64,000 bases of DNA, from NCBI RefSeq assembly GCF_018069625.1, contig NZ_CP072941.1:4216001-4280000 (forward strand). The letters are read 5' to 3'. Below the pieces are notes generated by a model, which saw only the letters and a list, made by a program, of their open reading frames with translations, was not told the DNA's origin and did no database searches. A program made the translations under genes and the position numbers. Shown here in pieces: positions 20,987 to 28,819 of the stretch. The DNA comes from Streptomyces yatensis. Lineage in GTDB: Bacteria; Actinomycetota; Actinomycetes; Streptomycetales; Streptomycetaceae. Within the stretch, counting starts at the first letter, position 1. Every line of letters begins with the position of its first letter.

Positions 20987-22573
20987 GTGGGCGGCACCGC
21001 ACGACGGCCGATGGACGCTGACCCCAAACCCCCCGCACCCCAGCCGCACCCCGGCGCCCCCACCCCCCGCGGCCGCCGCCCCGTCGCCGCCGCCCTCATG
21101 CTCGGCATGGCGCTGGCCGCGCTCGACTCGACCATCATCTCCACCGCCGTACCGCAGATCGTCGGCGACCTCGGCGGCTTCTCCGTCTTCTCCTGGCTCT
21201 TCTCCGGCTATCTGCTCGCCGTCACCGTCTCCCTGCCGCTGTACGGAAAGCTCTCCGACACCTTCGGCCGCAAACCCATCCTGCTCGCGGGCATCGTGGT
21301 CTTCCTCATCGGCTCACTGCTGTGCGCCGCCGCCTGGAACATGGCCTCCCTCATCGCCTTCCGGATCGTCCAGGGACTGGGCGGCGGGGCACTCCAGGGC
21401 ACCATCCAGGTCGTCGCCGCCGACCTCTACCCGCTCAAGGAACGCCCCAAGATCCAGGCCAGGCTCTCCTCCGTCTGGGCGCTCTCCTCCGTGGCGGGCC
21501 CCGCGATCGGCGGAGTGCTCGCCGGATACGCCGACTGGCGCTGGATCTTCCTCATCAACCTGCCGGTCGGCGCCCTGGCGTTCCTCCTCATCACCCGCCA
21601 TCTGCACGAACCGCGACGGCACCGGGAGGGCCGCCCCAGGATCGACTGGGCCGGGGCGCTCGGCGTCTTCCTCACCGGCGGACTGCTGCTCACCGCCCTC
21701 GTCCAGGGCGGGGTGGCCTGGGACTGGCTGTCCGCCCCCTCCCTCACCATGCTCGGCGGCGCCGCCGTATGCGCCGCGGCCACCGTATGGATCGAACGGC
21801 GCGCCGCCGAACCGATCATCCCCGGCTGGGTCTGGCGCCGCCGCACCATCTCGGCGGTCAACCTCGCCTTCGCCGCACTCGGCCTGCTGATGATCGCCCC
21901 GACCGTCTTCCTGCCCACCTACGCCCAGTCGGTGCTGGGACTCGGACCGATACCGGCCGGTTTCGTGCTCTCCACGATGACGCTGAGCTGGCCGATCGCG
22001 GCCGCGCTCAGCAGCCGCGTCTACAACCGCGTCGGCTTCCGGCGCTGCGCCATCACCGGCATGACGGCCGCCACCGTGATCCTGGCCGCCTTCCCCCTCC
22101 TCCCCTACCCCGGCGCCGCCTGGCAGCCCGCGCTGATCATGCTGCTGCTCGGGGGCGCCCTCGGGCTCTTCCAGCTGCCGCTGATCATCGGAGTGCAGTC
22201 GTCCGTCGAATGGGCCGAGCGCGGCACCGCCACCGCCTCGATCCTCTTCTGCCGCCAGGTCGGCCAGAGCCTCGGGGCGGCGCTCTTCGGGGCCGTCGCC
22301 AACGCGACCCTCGCCTCCCGGCTCACCGAAGCCCCCGACGCCATCCGGCCGGGGCTGCCCGACGACCTGGACTCGGTCTCCCGCGCCCTGGAACACCCCG
22401 GCGCCCTCACCGACCAGGCGGCCGGCTATCTGCGGCGGGCCGTGGACACCGCCGTCGACCACGTCTACCTGGGCTCGGCGACCGCCGCGCTGCTGGCGCT
22501 GCTGGTCCTGGTGTTCCTCGCCCCGCGCCGCTTCCCGGTCCGCACCGAGGCCGAGGCCGAGACGGAATCCTGA
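20987..22573 (+). CDS. MFS drug exporter, DHA2/EmrB-QacA type (14 TM)
   Basis: A 528-residue major facilitator with 14 predicted helices. Motif A between helices 2 and 3 is YGKLSDTFGRKPILLAG. TM1 carries ALAALDSTIISTAVPQIVGD, the DHA2 signature. Motif C-like glycines are in SVAGPAIGGVLAGYADWRWI. Start GTG 20987 was preferred because AAGGGAG lies 9 bases upstream; ATG 21011 is an alternative. It is divergent from the ABC exporter operon and no TetR partner is adjacent. The family expels drugs by proton antiport; the substrate is unknown. Confidence 0.88.
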   Translation: MGGTARRPMDADPKPPAPQPHPGAPTPRGRRPVAAALMLGMALAALDSTIISTAVPQIVGDLGGFSVFSWLFSGYLLAVTVSLPLYGKLSDTFGRKPILLAGIVVFLIGSLLCAAAWNMASLIAFRIVQGLGGGALQGTIQVVAADLYPLKERPKIQARLSSVWALSSVAGPAIGGVLAGYADWRWIFLINLPVGALAFLLITRHLHEPRRHREGRPRIDWAGALGVFLTGGLLLTALVQGGVAWDWLSAPSLTMLGGAAVCAAATVWIERRAAEPIIPGWVWRRRTISAVNLAFAALGLLMIAPTVFLPTYAQSVLGLGPIPAGFVLSTMTLSWPIAAALSSRVYNRVGFRRCAITGMTAATVILAAFPLLPYPGAAWQPALIMLLLGGALGLFQLPLIIGVQSSVEWAERGTATASILFCRQVGQSLGAALFGAVANATLASRLTEAPDAIRPGLPDDLDSVSRALEHPGALTDQAAGYLRRAVDTAVDHVYLGSATAALLALLVLVFLAPRRFPVRTEAEAETES

Positions 22574-22609
22574 CGGGGCCGACGGCACCCGGGTCCCAGC
22601 GTGCTCCGG

Positions 22610-22790
22610 GCCGCCTCCGCGAAGCCCGGCGGTGCGGTCAGGACTCGGGGCGCGGCGCCGCCGCAGCGTCCGCGAGACCCTGCGATGCGGTCAGGACTCG
22701 GGACGGGGCGCCACCGCAGCGTCCGCGAGACCCCGCGCTGCGGTCAGGACTCGGGGCGCGGCGCCGCCGCCGCGTCCTCCGCCGCCACCG
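22610..22790. repeat. 53-bp tandem repeat copying the 3' end of the FilP-like gene
   Basis: Units beginning TGCGGTCAGGACTCGGG start at 22633, 22686 and 22739, exactly 53 bp apart, with a degenerate partial unit before the first. The third unit is the real C-terminal coding end of the minus-strand gene at 22744-23667, including its stop codon (tca 22744-22746). The other two are non-coding copies of that end, each again with tca at the same place. Confidence 0.85.
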
Positions 22791-23667
22791 GCCTACCGGT
22801 CAGCGCCGCCAGGCTGCCGCGCACATGCTCCAGATGCGCCTTGAGCTCCTCACGCCGCTCCACATGCTCGCGCAACGTCCGCTCCGTCTCCCGCGCCAGA
22901 CGCTCCTCGCGGGCCCGCGCCTGCGCGATGATCTCCGCCGCCTGCGCCTGCGCGTCCTCCTGCCGCAGCCGCGCCGCCTGCTCGGCCATCCCGTACTCCC
23001 GCTTGGCGTCGGCGAGCGTCGCCTGGGCGTACTCCTCCAGCTGGGCCAGCCGGGCCGTCATCGCGTTGTCCCGCTCGGCCACTTCACGGCCCGCCGCCTC
23101 CCACCGCTCGGCGTGCTCCCGCTCCTGCTCGGCCAGGATCCCGGCGGCGCGCTGCCGCATCTCCTTCAGCTCCGCCAGCGCCTGGGTCCGCCACTCCTTG
23201 GCGTCCTGCCGCGAGACGGCCCGCAGCTCGTCCACATCCACCTGGGCCGACTCCAGGGTGGCGCGCGCCGCCACCTCGGCGGCCTCGCGGACCCGCTCTG
23301 CCTCGTCACGGGCGGCGTCCCGCACCGAACGGGCCACCACCTGCGCCGCCTCCCACTCCTCCTGCGCCGACGCCTCGGCCGCCGCCCGCAGACAGACGAC
23401 CTCCTCCTCGGCCGCCATGAGGATCAGCTGGGCCCGGTCGCCGAGCGACTCATAGGTCTGGGGGGCCAGTTGGGCGATCACCTCGCGCAGCCGCTCCGCC
23501 TCGGCGGTCAGCTCATTGGCCAGCACGGTCAGGCGCGCGGCGCGCTCCCACGCCGCGTCCCGCGCCTCGGACAGCTCCGCCACATAGTGGTCGACCTGCG
23601 CGGGCCGGTAGCCACGGCCCCGTCCGCCGACGATGGTGAAGCCCTGACGTGACACCGATGCGCCCAT
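22744..23667 (-). CDS. Coiled-coil cytoskeletal-type protein, FilP/Scy (cellulose-binding protein) family
   Basis: A 307-residue protein, nearly all alpha-helical and rich in Ala, Glu and Arg. The N-terminus GFTIVGGRGRGYRPAQVDHY is a DivIVA-like segment also found in FilP and Scy, followed by the family-typical QTYESLGDRAQLILMAAEEE. Residues about 30-290 are continuous coiled coil. Relatives build filaments or scaffolds at hyphal tips in Streptomyces; older annotations call them cellulose-binding proteins. This is a shorter paralogue rather than Scy itself. Its 3' end is the source of the 53-bp tandem repeat. Confidence 0.8.
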   Translation of the reverse strand: MGASVSRQGFTIVGGRGRGYRPAQVDHYVAELSEARDAAWERAARLTVLANELTAEAERLREVIAQLAPQTYESLGDRAQLILMAAEEEVVCLRAAAEASAQEEWEAAQVVARSVRDAARDEAERVREAAEVAARATLESAQVDVDELRAVSRQDAKEWRTQALAELKEMRQRAAGILAEQEREHAERWEAAGREVAERDNAMTARLAQLEEYAQATLADAKREYGMAEQAARLRQEDAQAQAAEIIAQARAREERLARETERTLREHVERREELKAHLEHVRGSLAALTGRPVAAEDAAAAPRPES

Positions 23668-23796
23668 CCTTGGAACCCCTTTTGTCCGGTATGCAACGCG
23701 CTTCGGCGCACATCTTTATAGATGGCCTCTCATCCCCCATAACGCGACACTCCGCCCAAACCTCCGGCCGGGACCGCCGCCGGTGACAACAACGAC

Positions 23797-23832
23797 GAGG
23801 CGCCCGCCCCCGTCACGGGGGTCGGGCGCCTC
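23797..23832 (-). terminator. Hairpin terminator after the deaminase/SUKH-4 gene
   Basis: GAGGCGCCCG (23797-23806) pairs with CGGGCGCCTC (23823-23832), extended by an inner CCCC/GGGG. It lies between the stop at 23879 and the start of the FilP-like gene, both on the minus strand, and separates the two units. Confidence 0.75.
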
Positions 23833-23878
23833 GATCGCCATTCCTGCGGTGCGCGCGGTCACAGCCGCGCGGACGGAC

Positions 23879-26800
23879 CTACAACAGACCGTCCCACATC
23901 TGCTCCAGCAGCACCGCCCACCAGTTGTCCGGAGCCGACAACGCCGCCGGATCCAGACCCGCGAGCTGCGCCTGGAAGTCCACCGTCCACCGGCCCGCCT
24001 GGTCCGGCGTCAGCCCGTACCGCAGCCGCCACATCCGGCCCAGCAGCGCCATGCAGCGCACGAACTCCGGCAGCCCGGTGTTCACGAACTGCGGCGGCGT
24101 CGGCTGCGGCGTCGCCTCCAGCGGCACCGCCACGATGTTCGCCGTGCCGTACTGCACACACAGCTGACGGCCGAAGTCATTGCCCATGACCAGGTACGAA
24201 CCCGCGTCCGACGCGGGCTGCACCCCACGCTCCGCCGCCAGCTCCGCCAGCGTCGGCACCGGACGGCCCGCCTGCGCCTGCGCCCAGAAGAACGGACCGA
24301 AGTCCAGCGGCAGCCCCGCCCACACCAGCGTCTGCGCCACCACCTCCGGAACGCCCATCCGCGACACCGCCCGCTGGTCGAAGCGGACGATGCCCTGCGG
24401 CCCGAACGCCTGGCCCAGCTCATGCGCCAGACCCTCCGGCGGCACCGGCGGAATCGGCTGGACCTGGCTGGGATGCGGCAGCGGCACCCGGTTCGGCGCC
24501 GGACGGGCCGGGCCGTCCGCCACCTGGTGCAGCTCGCCCTGGTGCTCCAGCAGATGACGCACACCCTGCTGCCGGGTCGCGTGATCACGGCCGTACGGAG
24601 CGGTGTGGCTGATCCGCACCTGCGGCCAGCTCTCCCGGATCATCCGGGCGCAGTAACCACCGGGCAGATCACAGGACTCCAACTCGGTGTGCAGCTCCAG
24701 CACCTGCTGCGGCGGCACGTTCATCGCCCGCAGCTCATGCAGGATCTGCCACTCCGGATGCGGCGTCCCGGGCGCCGAACGGCGGATCAGCTGCTGCTCC
24801 GAACCGTCCTGCGCGCGGTAGCGCAGCACCGCCATATAGCCCGGACCCACGGTCGGCTGACCGGGGGGCGGCGGCGGATACGCATAGCCGGGCTGCGACC
24901 CCATACCCGGCACGGGCGTGCCGGGAGCGGGCGTACCCGGGGCGGGCATCCCCGGGGCAGGGGTGCCCGGCGCGGATGTGCCGGGGGCGGGCATCCCCGG
25001 AGCGGGCGTACCCGGAGCGGGCATACCCGGCGGCGGGGCCAGGCCCTGCACCGGAGCACCGGCGGGCGGAGGCATACCGGGAGCGCCCGGCGCGCCCGGT
25101 CCACCCGGATACGGCGGCCCGCCCGCGCCCGGCGGGGGCGGCGGCGTCTGCGGACCACCCGCACCGGGGACACCGGGTGGGCCGGGCGGCTGCGGGCCGG
25201 ATGGGGCACCCTGGCCCGGAGCGCCGGGGGGCGGGGTCTGGCCACCGGGCACACCCGGACCACCCGCGAGCATCGTCGCGGCGGCATGCACCCCACCACC
25301 GGGCGCACCGGGCACACCCGGCGGAGGCGGCGTCTGACCACCACCGGGCGCACCGGGCGTACCGGGAGGGCCGGGCGGACCAGGGGGGCCGGGAGGACCG
25401 GGCGGACCAGGTGGCTGCGGGGCGCCCGGGGGCGGGGCCTGGCCACCGGGCACACCCGGACCACCCGCGAGCATCGTCGCGGCGGCATGCACCCCACCAC
25501 CGGGCGCACCGGGCACACCCGGCGGAGGCGGCGTCTGACCACCACCGGGCGCACCGGGCGTACCGGGAGGGCCGGGCGGACCAGGAGGGCCGGGCGGGCC
25601 GGGCGGCTGCGGGCCGCCACCGGGGCCGTCGGGGCCGAGCTGCGAGACCAGCTGCGTCGGTACGTACCCCCCGGCCGGAGCGCCGGGGGCACCGGGCCCC
25701 GACGGCGCGGGCGGCGGCGCGGAGTCCGCACCCGGCCGGGCGCCGGGTGCCCCCGGCGCACCGGGCGGCGGAGGCATCGCACCGCCGCCCGCCTTGCGGG
25801 TGGCGGCGTCCGCGATATCACCCGGGTTGGCACCCTGGCCGGCGCCGGGGCCGCCCTGCTGCTCCGGGAAGTCGAGGGACGGGGCGATGGCGGTGGGCGG
25901 CAGCGAGCTGCCGCCGGACATCAACTCGGTCTTGGCGTCGGGCCGTACACCCGGCGGCGGAGTGTCCTCGTCGTCGGAGCCCGCGAGCGGCGGCGCGAAG
26001 ACCGTGGCGGGCGGGGCGACCGAGCGGTCGTCGTCGCCCTTGATGTCCGTACCGGCCCACGGCGTACTGTCGCCGGGCTTCGCCGCGTTGCCTGCCTGGC
26101 TCCCCGAGGAGGGCATACCGGCGTCCGGCACGGGCGGGGCCCACGGGCTCGCACCGCCGGGGCCCGCCCCACCGGACGGAGGCGGCGCGCCCTGCCGGCC
26201 CTCGCCCCCGGACGGGGCACCGGAACCGGACCGGGCGTCCTGCTGCGAGCCGGCCGCGAGCGGGCGCGCGACACCGTCGGACGGCCAGTCGTCCACGGCC
26301 CCACCCCGCCCCTGCGGCGCACCCGGAACAGGACCGCCGGAAACAGGCGCACCCGGAACAGGCCCGGGCGGAACGGGCCCAGGCGCAGCGGGCGGACCCG
26401 GAACAGGCGGCGCGCCCGGTGTGCTGTGGGGCGCACCCGGCGCGGCGCTCCGCGCCCCGCCGTCCGACGGCCAGTCGTCCTCGCCCGAGATCCGGGGTGC
26501 CGACACCCCGGGCCCGGCCCCGGGACCACCGGCCGACGGCCAGTCGTCCTCCGGAGGCGGAGCGGCCGAAGCGGCGGAAGGAGCAGGAGAAGCAGAAGGA
26601 GCGGAAGGCGTGGAAGGGGCAGGAGGAGCCGAAGCGGCGGAAGAGGCCGACACCGGCGCGGAGGCATCGGGCGCGCCCCCGCCCGGCTCCGCCCCCGGCC
26701 GCTGCCCTGGAACGTCCGCCGACCCCTCGGGCCGGCCGCTCATCGCGTCCGCCGCCTCCTGCAGCCACTCCGGCGGAGTGAGCAGGAAGGACGTCGCGTT

Positions 26801-27118
26801 CAAGTCGATGCGCTGCTGCCGGCCGGTGGTGGACTCGTCACGGGAGCCGTCCGTCGTGCCGTACCGCTCCTCGTAACGGCGGATCACCTCACCCACCGGA
26901 AGCCCCGGCCACAGCGTGGTCTCGCCGCTGTCGCGGGCGATCACCATCCGCGTGCCCTCGGCCCCCCGGCCCGAGACCGGCCCGTCCGCCCGGTCCTCGG
27001 CCCAGACCACAAAGCCCAGATCGAACTCCCGGACCCGCGCCTCGCGCTGCTGATAAGCCGGCACATCGCCGTTGATCCAGAGTTCCGCGCGCTCCTGCGC
27101 CTGTGCGAAGGTCACCAT
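23879..27118 (-). CDS. Imm35-like / collagen-like linker / nucleotide deaminase-like / SUKH-4 fusion protein
   Basis: A 1079-residue multidomain protein. (1) Residues 1-95: an immunity-type domain like Imm35/YrhB (FAQAQERAELWIN, FDLGFVVWAED, RMVIARDSGETTLWP). (2) Residues about 165-750: a low-complexity Pro/Gly/Ala linker, with a collagen-like Gly-X-Y stretch at about 490-665 and a 201-bp DNA duplication. (3) Residues about 755-850: a toxin-type deaminase-like domain with HPE (His787, Glu789) and Cys816/Cys823 in LHTELESCDLPGGYC, the layout of HxE...Cx(n)C zinc sites. (4) Residues about 910-1079: a SUKH-4-like immunity domain. GGAGGGG precedes ATG 27118, 5 bp after the upstream stop. No signal peptide is seen. 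Whether the deaminase is active is unknown; the 6-residue gap between the two Cys is wider than the common CxxC. Confidence 0.75.
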   Translation of the reverse strand: MVTFAQAQERAELWINGDVPAYQQREARVREFDLGFVVWAEDRADGPVSGRGAEGTRMVIARDSGETTLWPGLPVGEVIRRYEERYGTTDGSRDESTTGRQQRIDLNATSFLLTPPEWLQEAADAMSGRPEGSADVPGQRPGAEPGGGAPDASAPVSASSAASAPPAPSTPSAPSASPAPSAASAAPPPEDDWPSAGGPGAGPGVSAPRISGEDDWPSDGGARSAAPGAPHSTPGAPPVPGPPAAPGPVPPGPVPGAPVSGGPVPGAPQGRGGAVDDWPSDGVARPLAAGSQQDARSGSGAPSGGEGRQGAPPPSGGAGPGGASPWAPPVPDAGMPSSGSQAGNAAKPGDSTPWAGTDIKGDDDRSVAPPATVFAPPLAGSDDEDTPPPGVRPDAKTELMSGGSSLPPTAIAPSLDFPEQQGGPGAGQGANPGDIADAATRKAGGGAMPPPPGAPGAPGARPGADSAPPPAPSGPGAPGAPAGGYVPTQLVSQLGPDGPGGGPQPPGPPGPPGPPGPPGTPGAPGGGQTPPPPGVPGAPGGGVHAAATMLAGGPGVPGGQAPPPGAPQPPGPPGPPGPPGPPGPPGTPGAPGGGQTPPPPGVPGAPGGGVHAAATMLAGGPGVPGGQTPPPGAPGQGAPSGPQPPGPPGVPGAGGPQTPPPPPGAGGPPYPGGPGAPGAPGMPPPAGAPVQGLAPPPGMPAPGTPAPGMPAPGTSAPGTPAPGMPAPGTPAPGTPVPGMGSQPGYAYPPPPPGQPTVGPGYMAVLRYRAQDGSEQQLIRRSAPGTPHPEWQILHELRAMNVPPQQVLELHTELESCDLPGGYCARMIRESWPQVRISHTAPYGRDHATRQQGVRHLLEHQGELHQVADGPARPAPNRVPLPHPSQVQPIPPVPPEGLAHELGQAFGPQGIVRFDQRAVSRMGVPEVVAQTLVWAGLPLDFGPFFWAQAQAGRPVPTLAELAAERGVQPASDAGSYLVMGNDFGRQLCVQYGTANIVAVPLEATPQPTPPQFVNTGLPEFVRCMALLGRMWRLRYGLTPDQAGRWTVDFQAQLAGLDPAALSAPDNWWAVLLEQMWDGLL
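25240..25605. repeat. Two-copy 201-bp direct repeat inside the collagen-like linker
   Basis: The segment starting GGCCACCGGGCACACCCGGA at 25240 recurs at 25441, in frame (201 bp = 67 codons), and is near identical for about 160 bp. It encodes a repeated Gly/Pro block plus HAAATMLAGGPGVPGGQ. It is flanked by shorter GGPPGPP-type repeats. Confidence 0.85.
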
Positions 27119-27123
27119 CGCGC

Positions 27124-28101
27124 TCACCCCTCCACCGGGACGGCGTACGCGAATCCACCGTCCACCATCAGGTTCGCCACGGTCTCCAGCTCCGGCGGAT
27201 TGCCCGCCAGCCGGAGCAGGAAGGCGTCGAAGTCGTCGCCGCACGGCAGCAACAGCCGCCCCACCCGCTCCTGGACCGTCCAGCCGTCACGGTCCCGCGC
27301 GTCGTCATACGCACAGAACCACACCGAGCCGATCGCGTCACCCTTCACCTTGACCGCGATCACACCACCCTGGACGAAACCCACGCCCAGATAGTCCTTG
27401 GTGAAGTGATCCCGCAGACACTTGTTGATATAGACGAGGTCATTGACCGCCGCCTCGTCGCGCACCGTGAAGAACGGCTGGTCGATCAGCAGCCCCAGCT
27501 CCGGATCCAGCGCCGTGCCGACCGGTGCGCAGCCGCCCGCCGCCTTGAGGAAGGCGCGGTACGACTCCGGCAGCCGATAGCCCAGGTCCTCCTCGACACC
27601 GAGCACCTGCTCCTCGGTGACCGAAATGCCCCTCAGCGGCAGGCCCACATGAATCGGCCGGGTCTCCTGCAGCGGGCGAGTGCCCCGCTTCTCCTGGTCC
27701 ACCTGCGCCGTCGCAAGCCCACCGTGATGCCGCAGCAGCGCCTTGACCTCGACCGGAACCAGCTCCATCCGGCGGGTGCCGACCACGTGGTGCCAGGTCC
27801 AGCCGTGCGGCGTGGCCACCGCCGACGCCCCGTTCCACAGCTCATGGCCGGTGGCGTGCAGTGCCGCGTTCGCCGACACATAGTCCGTCAGCCGCAGCTC
27901 GTCGACGCCGAACCCCTCCGGGGGCTCGGCGATTTCGGCGGCCGCACGCGCATACGGCGAAAAGTCCGGAAAGCCGTGTTCGTCCACTCGGACGCCCTTG
28001 GGGTGGCGCGCGGCCCGGACGGGATCCGGGAAGTGCACGACCTGCCCGGCGTAGGCCGTGTTCGGTGGCGCGGCATGCTGCCCGAGCCGACCTGTCGTCA
28101 T
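27124..28101 (-). CDS. WHH-type nuclease-like domain fused to SMI1/KNR4 (SUKH) immunity domain
   Basis: A 325-residue protein. Residues about 20-125 resemble toxin nucleases of the HNH/EndoVII superfamily with the WHH signature: GFPDFSPYA, then GWTWHHVVGTRRMELVPVEV with Trp103-His104-His105, then LLRHHGGLA. Residues about 140-325 form a SUKH-family domain (VTEEQVLGVEEDLGYRLPES, YRAFLKAAGG). Normally a WHH domain ends a polymorphic toxin and SUKH is a separate immunity protein; here both are in one chain. ATG 28101 was chosen over 28137 because AGGGGGC lies upstream. It is the first gene of a two-gene operon and divergent from the YwqJ/SUKH-3 pair. Confidence 0.78.
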   Translation of the reverse strand: MTTGRLGQHAAPPNTAYAGQVVHFPDPVRAARHPKGVRVDEHGFPDFSPYARAAAEIAEPPEGFGVDELRLTDYVSANAALHATGHELWNGASAVATPHGWTWHHVVGTRRMELVPVEVKALLRHHGGLATAQVDQEKRGTRPLQETRPIHVGLPLRGISVTEEQVLGVEEDLGYRLPESYRAFLKAAGGCAPVGTALDPELGLLIDQPFFTVRDEAAVNDLVYINKCLRDHFTKDYLGVGFVQGGVIAVKVKGDAIGSVWFCAYDDARDRDGWTVQERVGRLLLPCGDDFDAFLLRLAGNPPELETVANLMVDGGFAYAVPVEG

Positions 28102-28248
28102 GGCGGTTGCCCCCTGCTGATGCTGGCTACTGGGCACAGCCTATGCGGTGACGCAACCGGCCGAACCGGGCGGCCATCCCCCCTCATGACGGCCTCCGCC
28201 CCCACCAGGTCGTTCAGGCCCGGACTACCGCAGCGCCCGCGGGATTTG

Positions 28249-28264
28249 GCAATCTGATCATTGC
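28249..28264. promoter_or_regulatory. Perfect inverted repeat between the divergent toxin/immunity-type operons
   Basis: GCAAT-CTGATC-ATTGC (28249-28264) is the only strong palindrome in the 196-bp region between the WHH/SUKH gene and the YwqJ-type gene; a further ATTGC follows at 28274-28278. It could be a shared operator. TGGCAATCTG is also partly like an AdpA site, but the match is incomplete. Confidence 0.5.
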
Positions 28265-28297
28265 AACCGGGGGATTGCACAGGGAGGGATCCACCAC

Positions 28298-28819
28298 ATG
28301 CACATCACGCAGAGCAACGGAGGCGGCGACGGCGCCGCCCTCGCGGCCGGCGACCCCCGGCTGAGATGGAGCAGCGTCGACCCCGACGCCGGCCCACCGC
28401 CGCTCAACCGCCGCCGCGACGGCATCCTGCCCGCCGTCGCGGCCGCGCTCTCCGTCCGCGGCGAGACGCTGACCTGCACCGGAGGCAAGGCCGAACAGCC
28501 GCCCACCCTCCACCCACTAGTCCAGGAATTCCTCGACGCACTCGCCAGCGGCCAGCGCGAACGTTTCACCGGACGCTGCCCCGAAGCGATCCTGCTCTCC
28601 CGCCACCTGGCCAACGTCGAAGCAGCCCGCTCCAAACGCGCCTCCCGCAAACCGCTCACCCAGGGTGAAGCCCGCCGCTCCCTCAAACACGCCAAACTCA
28701 CCACCCGCAGAATCCGCGAAGCAGGCGACCCCCAGCACGGCAGCTACGCCCCGCCCTGCCTGTCCTGCGCCGCACTCCTGGCCCACTTCGGCGTACGGAC
28801 GGTGGGTGAGACCCCATGA
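28298..28819 (+). CDS. YwqJ-related putative deaminase
   Basis: A 173-residue protein of the YwqJ-like deaminase family (cytidine-deaminase fold, usually the toxic end of polymorphic toxins). The zinc-site motifs are intact: Cys94-Pro-Glu96 in FTGRCPEAILLSRHL and PCxxC at Cys154-Cys157 in YAPPCLSCAALLAHFGV. The N-terminal 60 residues are disordered-looking, with no signal peptide, secretion tag or trafficking domain, unlike secreted YwqJ toxins. The stop overlaps the next gene's start by 4 bases. The family is expected to deaminate nucleotides or nucleic acids; the target here is unknown. Confidence 0.82.
   Translation: MHITQSNGGGDGAALAAGDPRLRWSSVDPDAGPPPLNRRRDGILPAVAAALSVRGETLTCTGGKAEQPPTLHPLVQEFLDALASGQRERFTGRCPEAILLSRHLANVEAARSKRASRKPLTQGEARRSLKHAKLTTRRIREAGDPQHGSYAPPCLSCAALLAHFGVRTVGETP

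Noticed and set aside
24880..25640. CRISPR-like array
   Set aside because: The repeats are coding, in frame, and encode Gly/Pro collagen-like sequence; there are no unique spacers or cas genes.
23783..27394. 1203-codon plus-strand ORF opposite the deaminase/SUKH-4 gene
   Set aside because: Arg/Thr/Gly-rich mirror of the Pro/Gly linker; no start site or domain.
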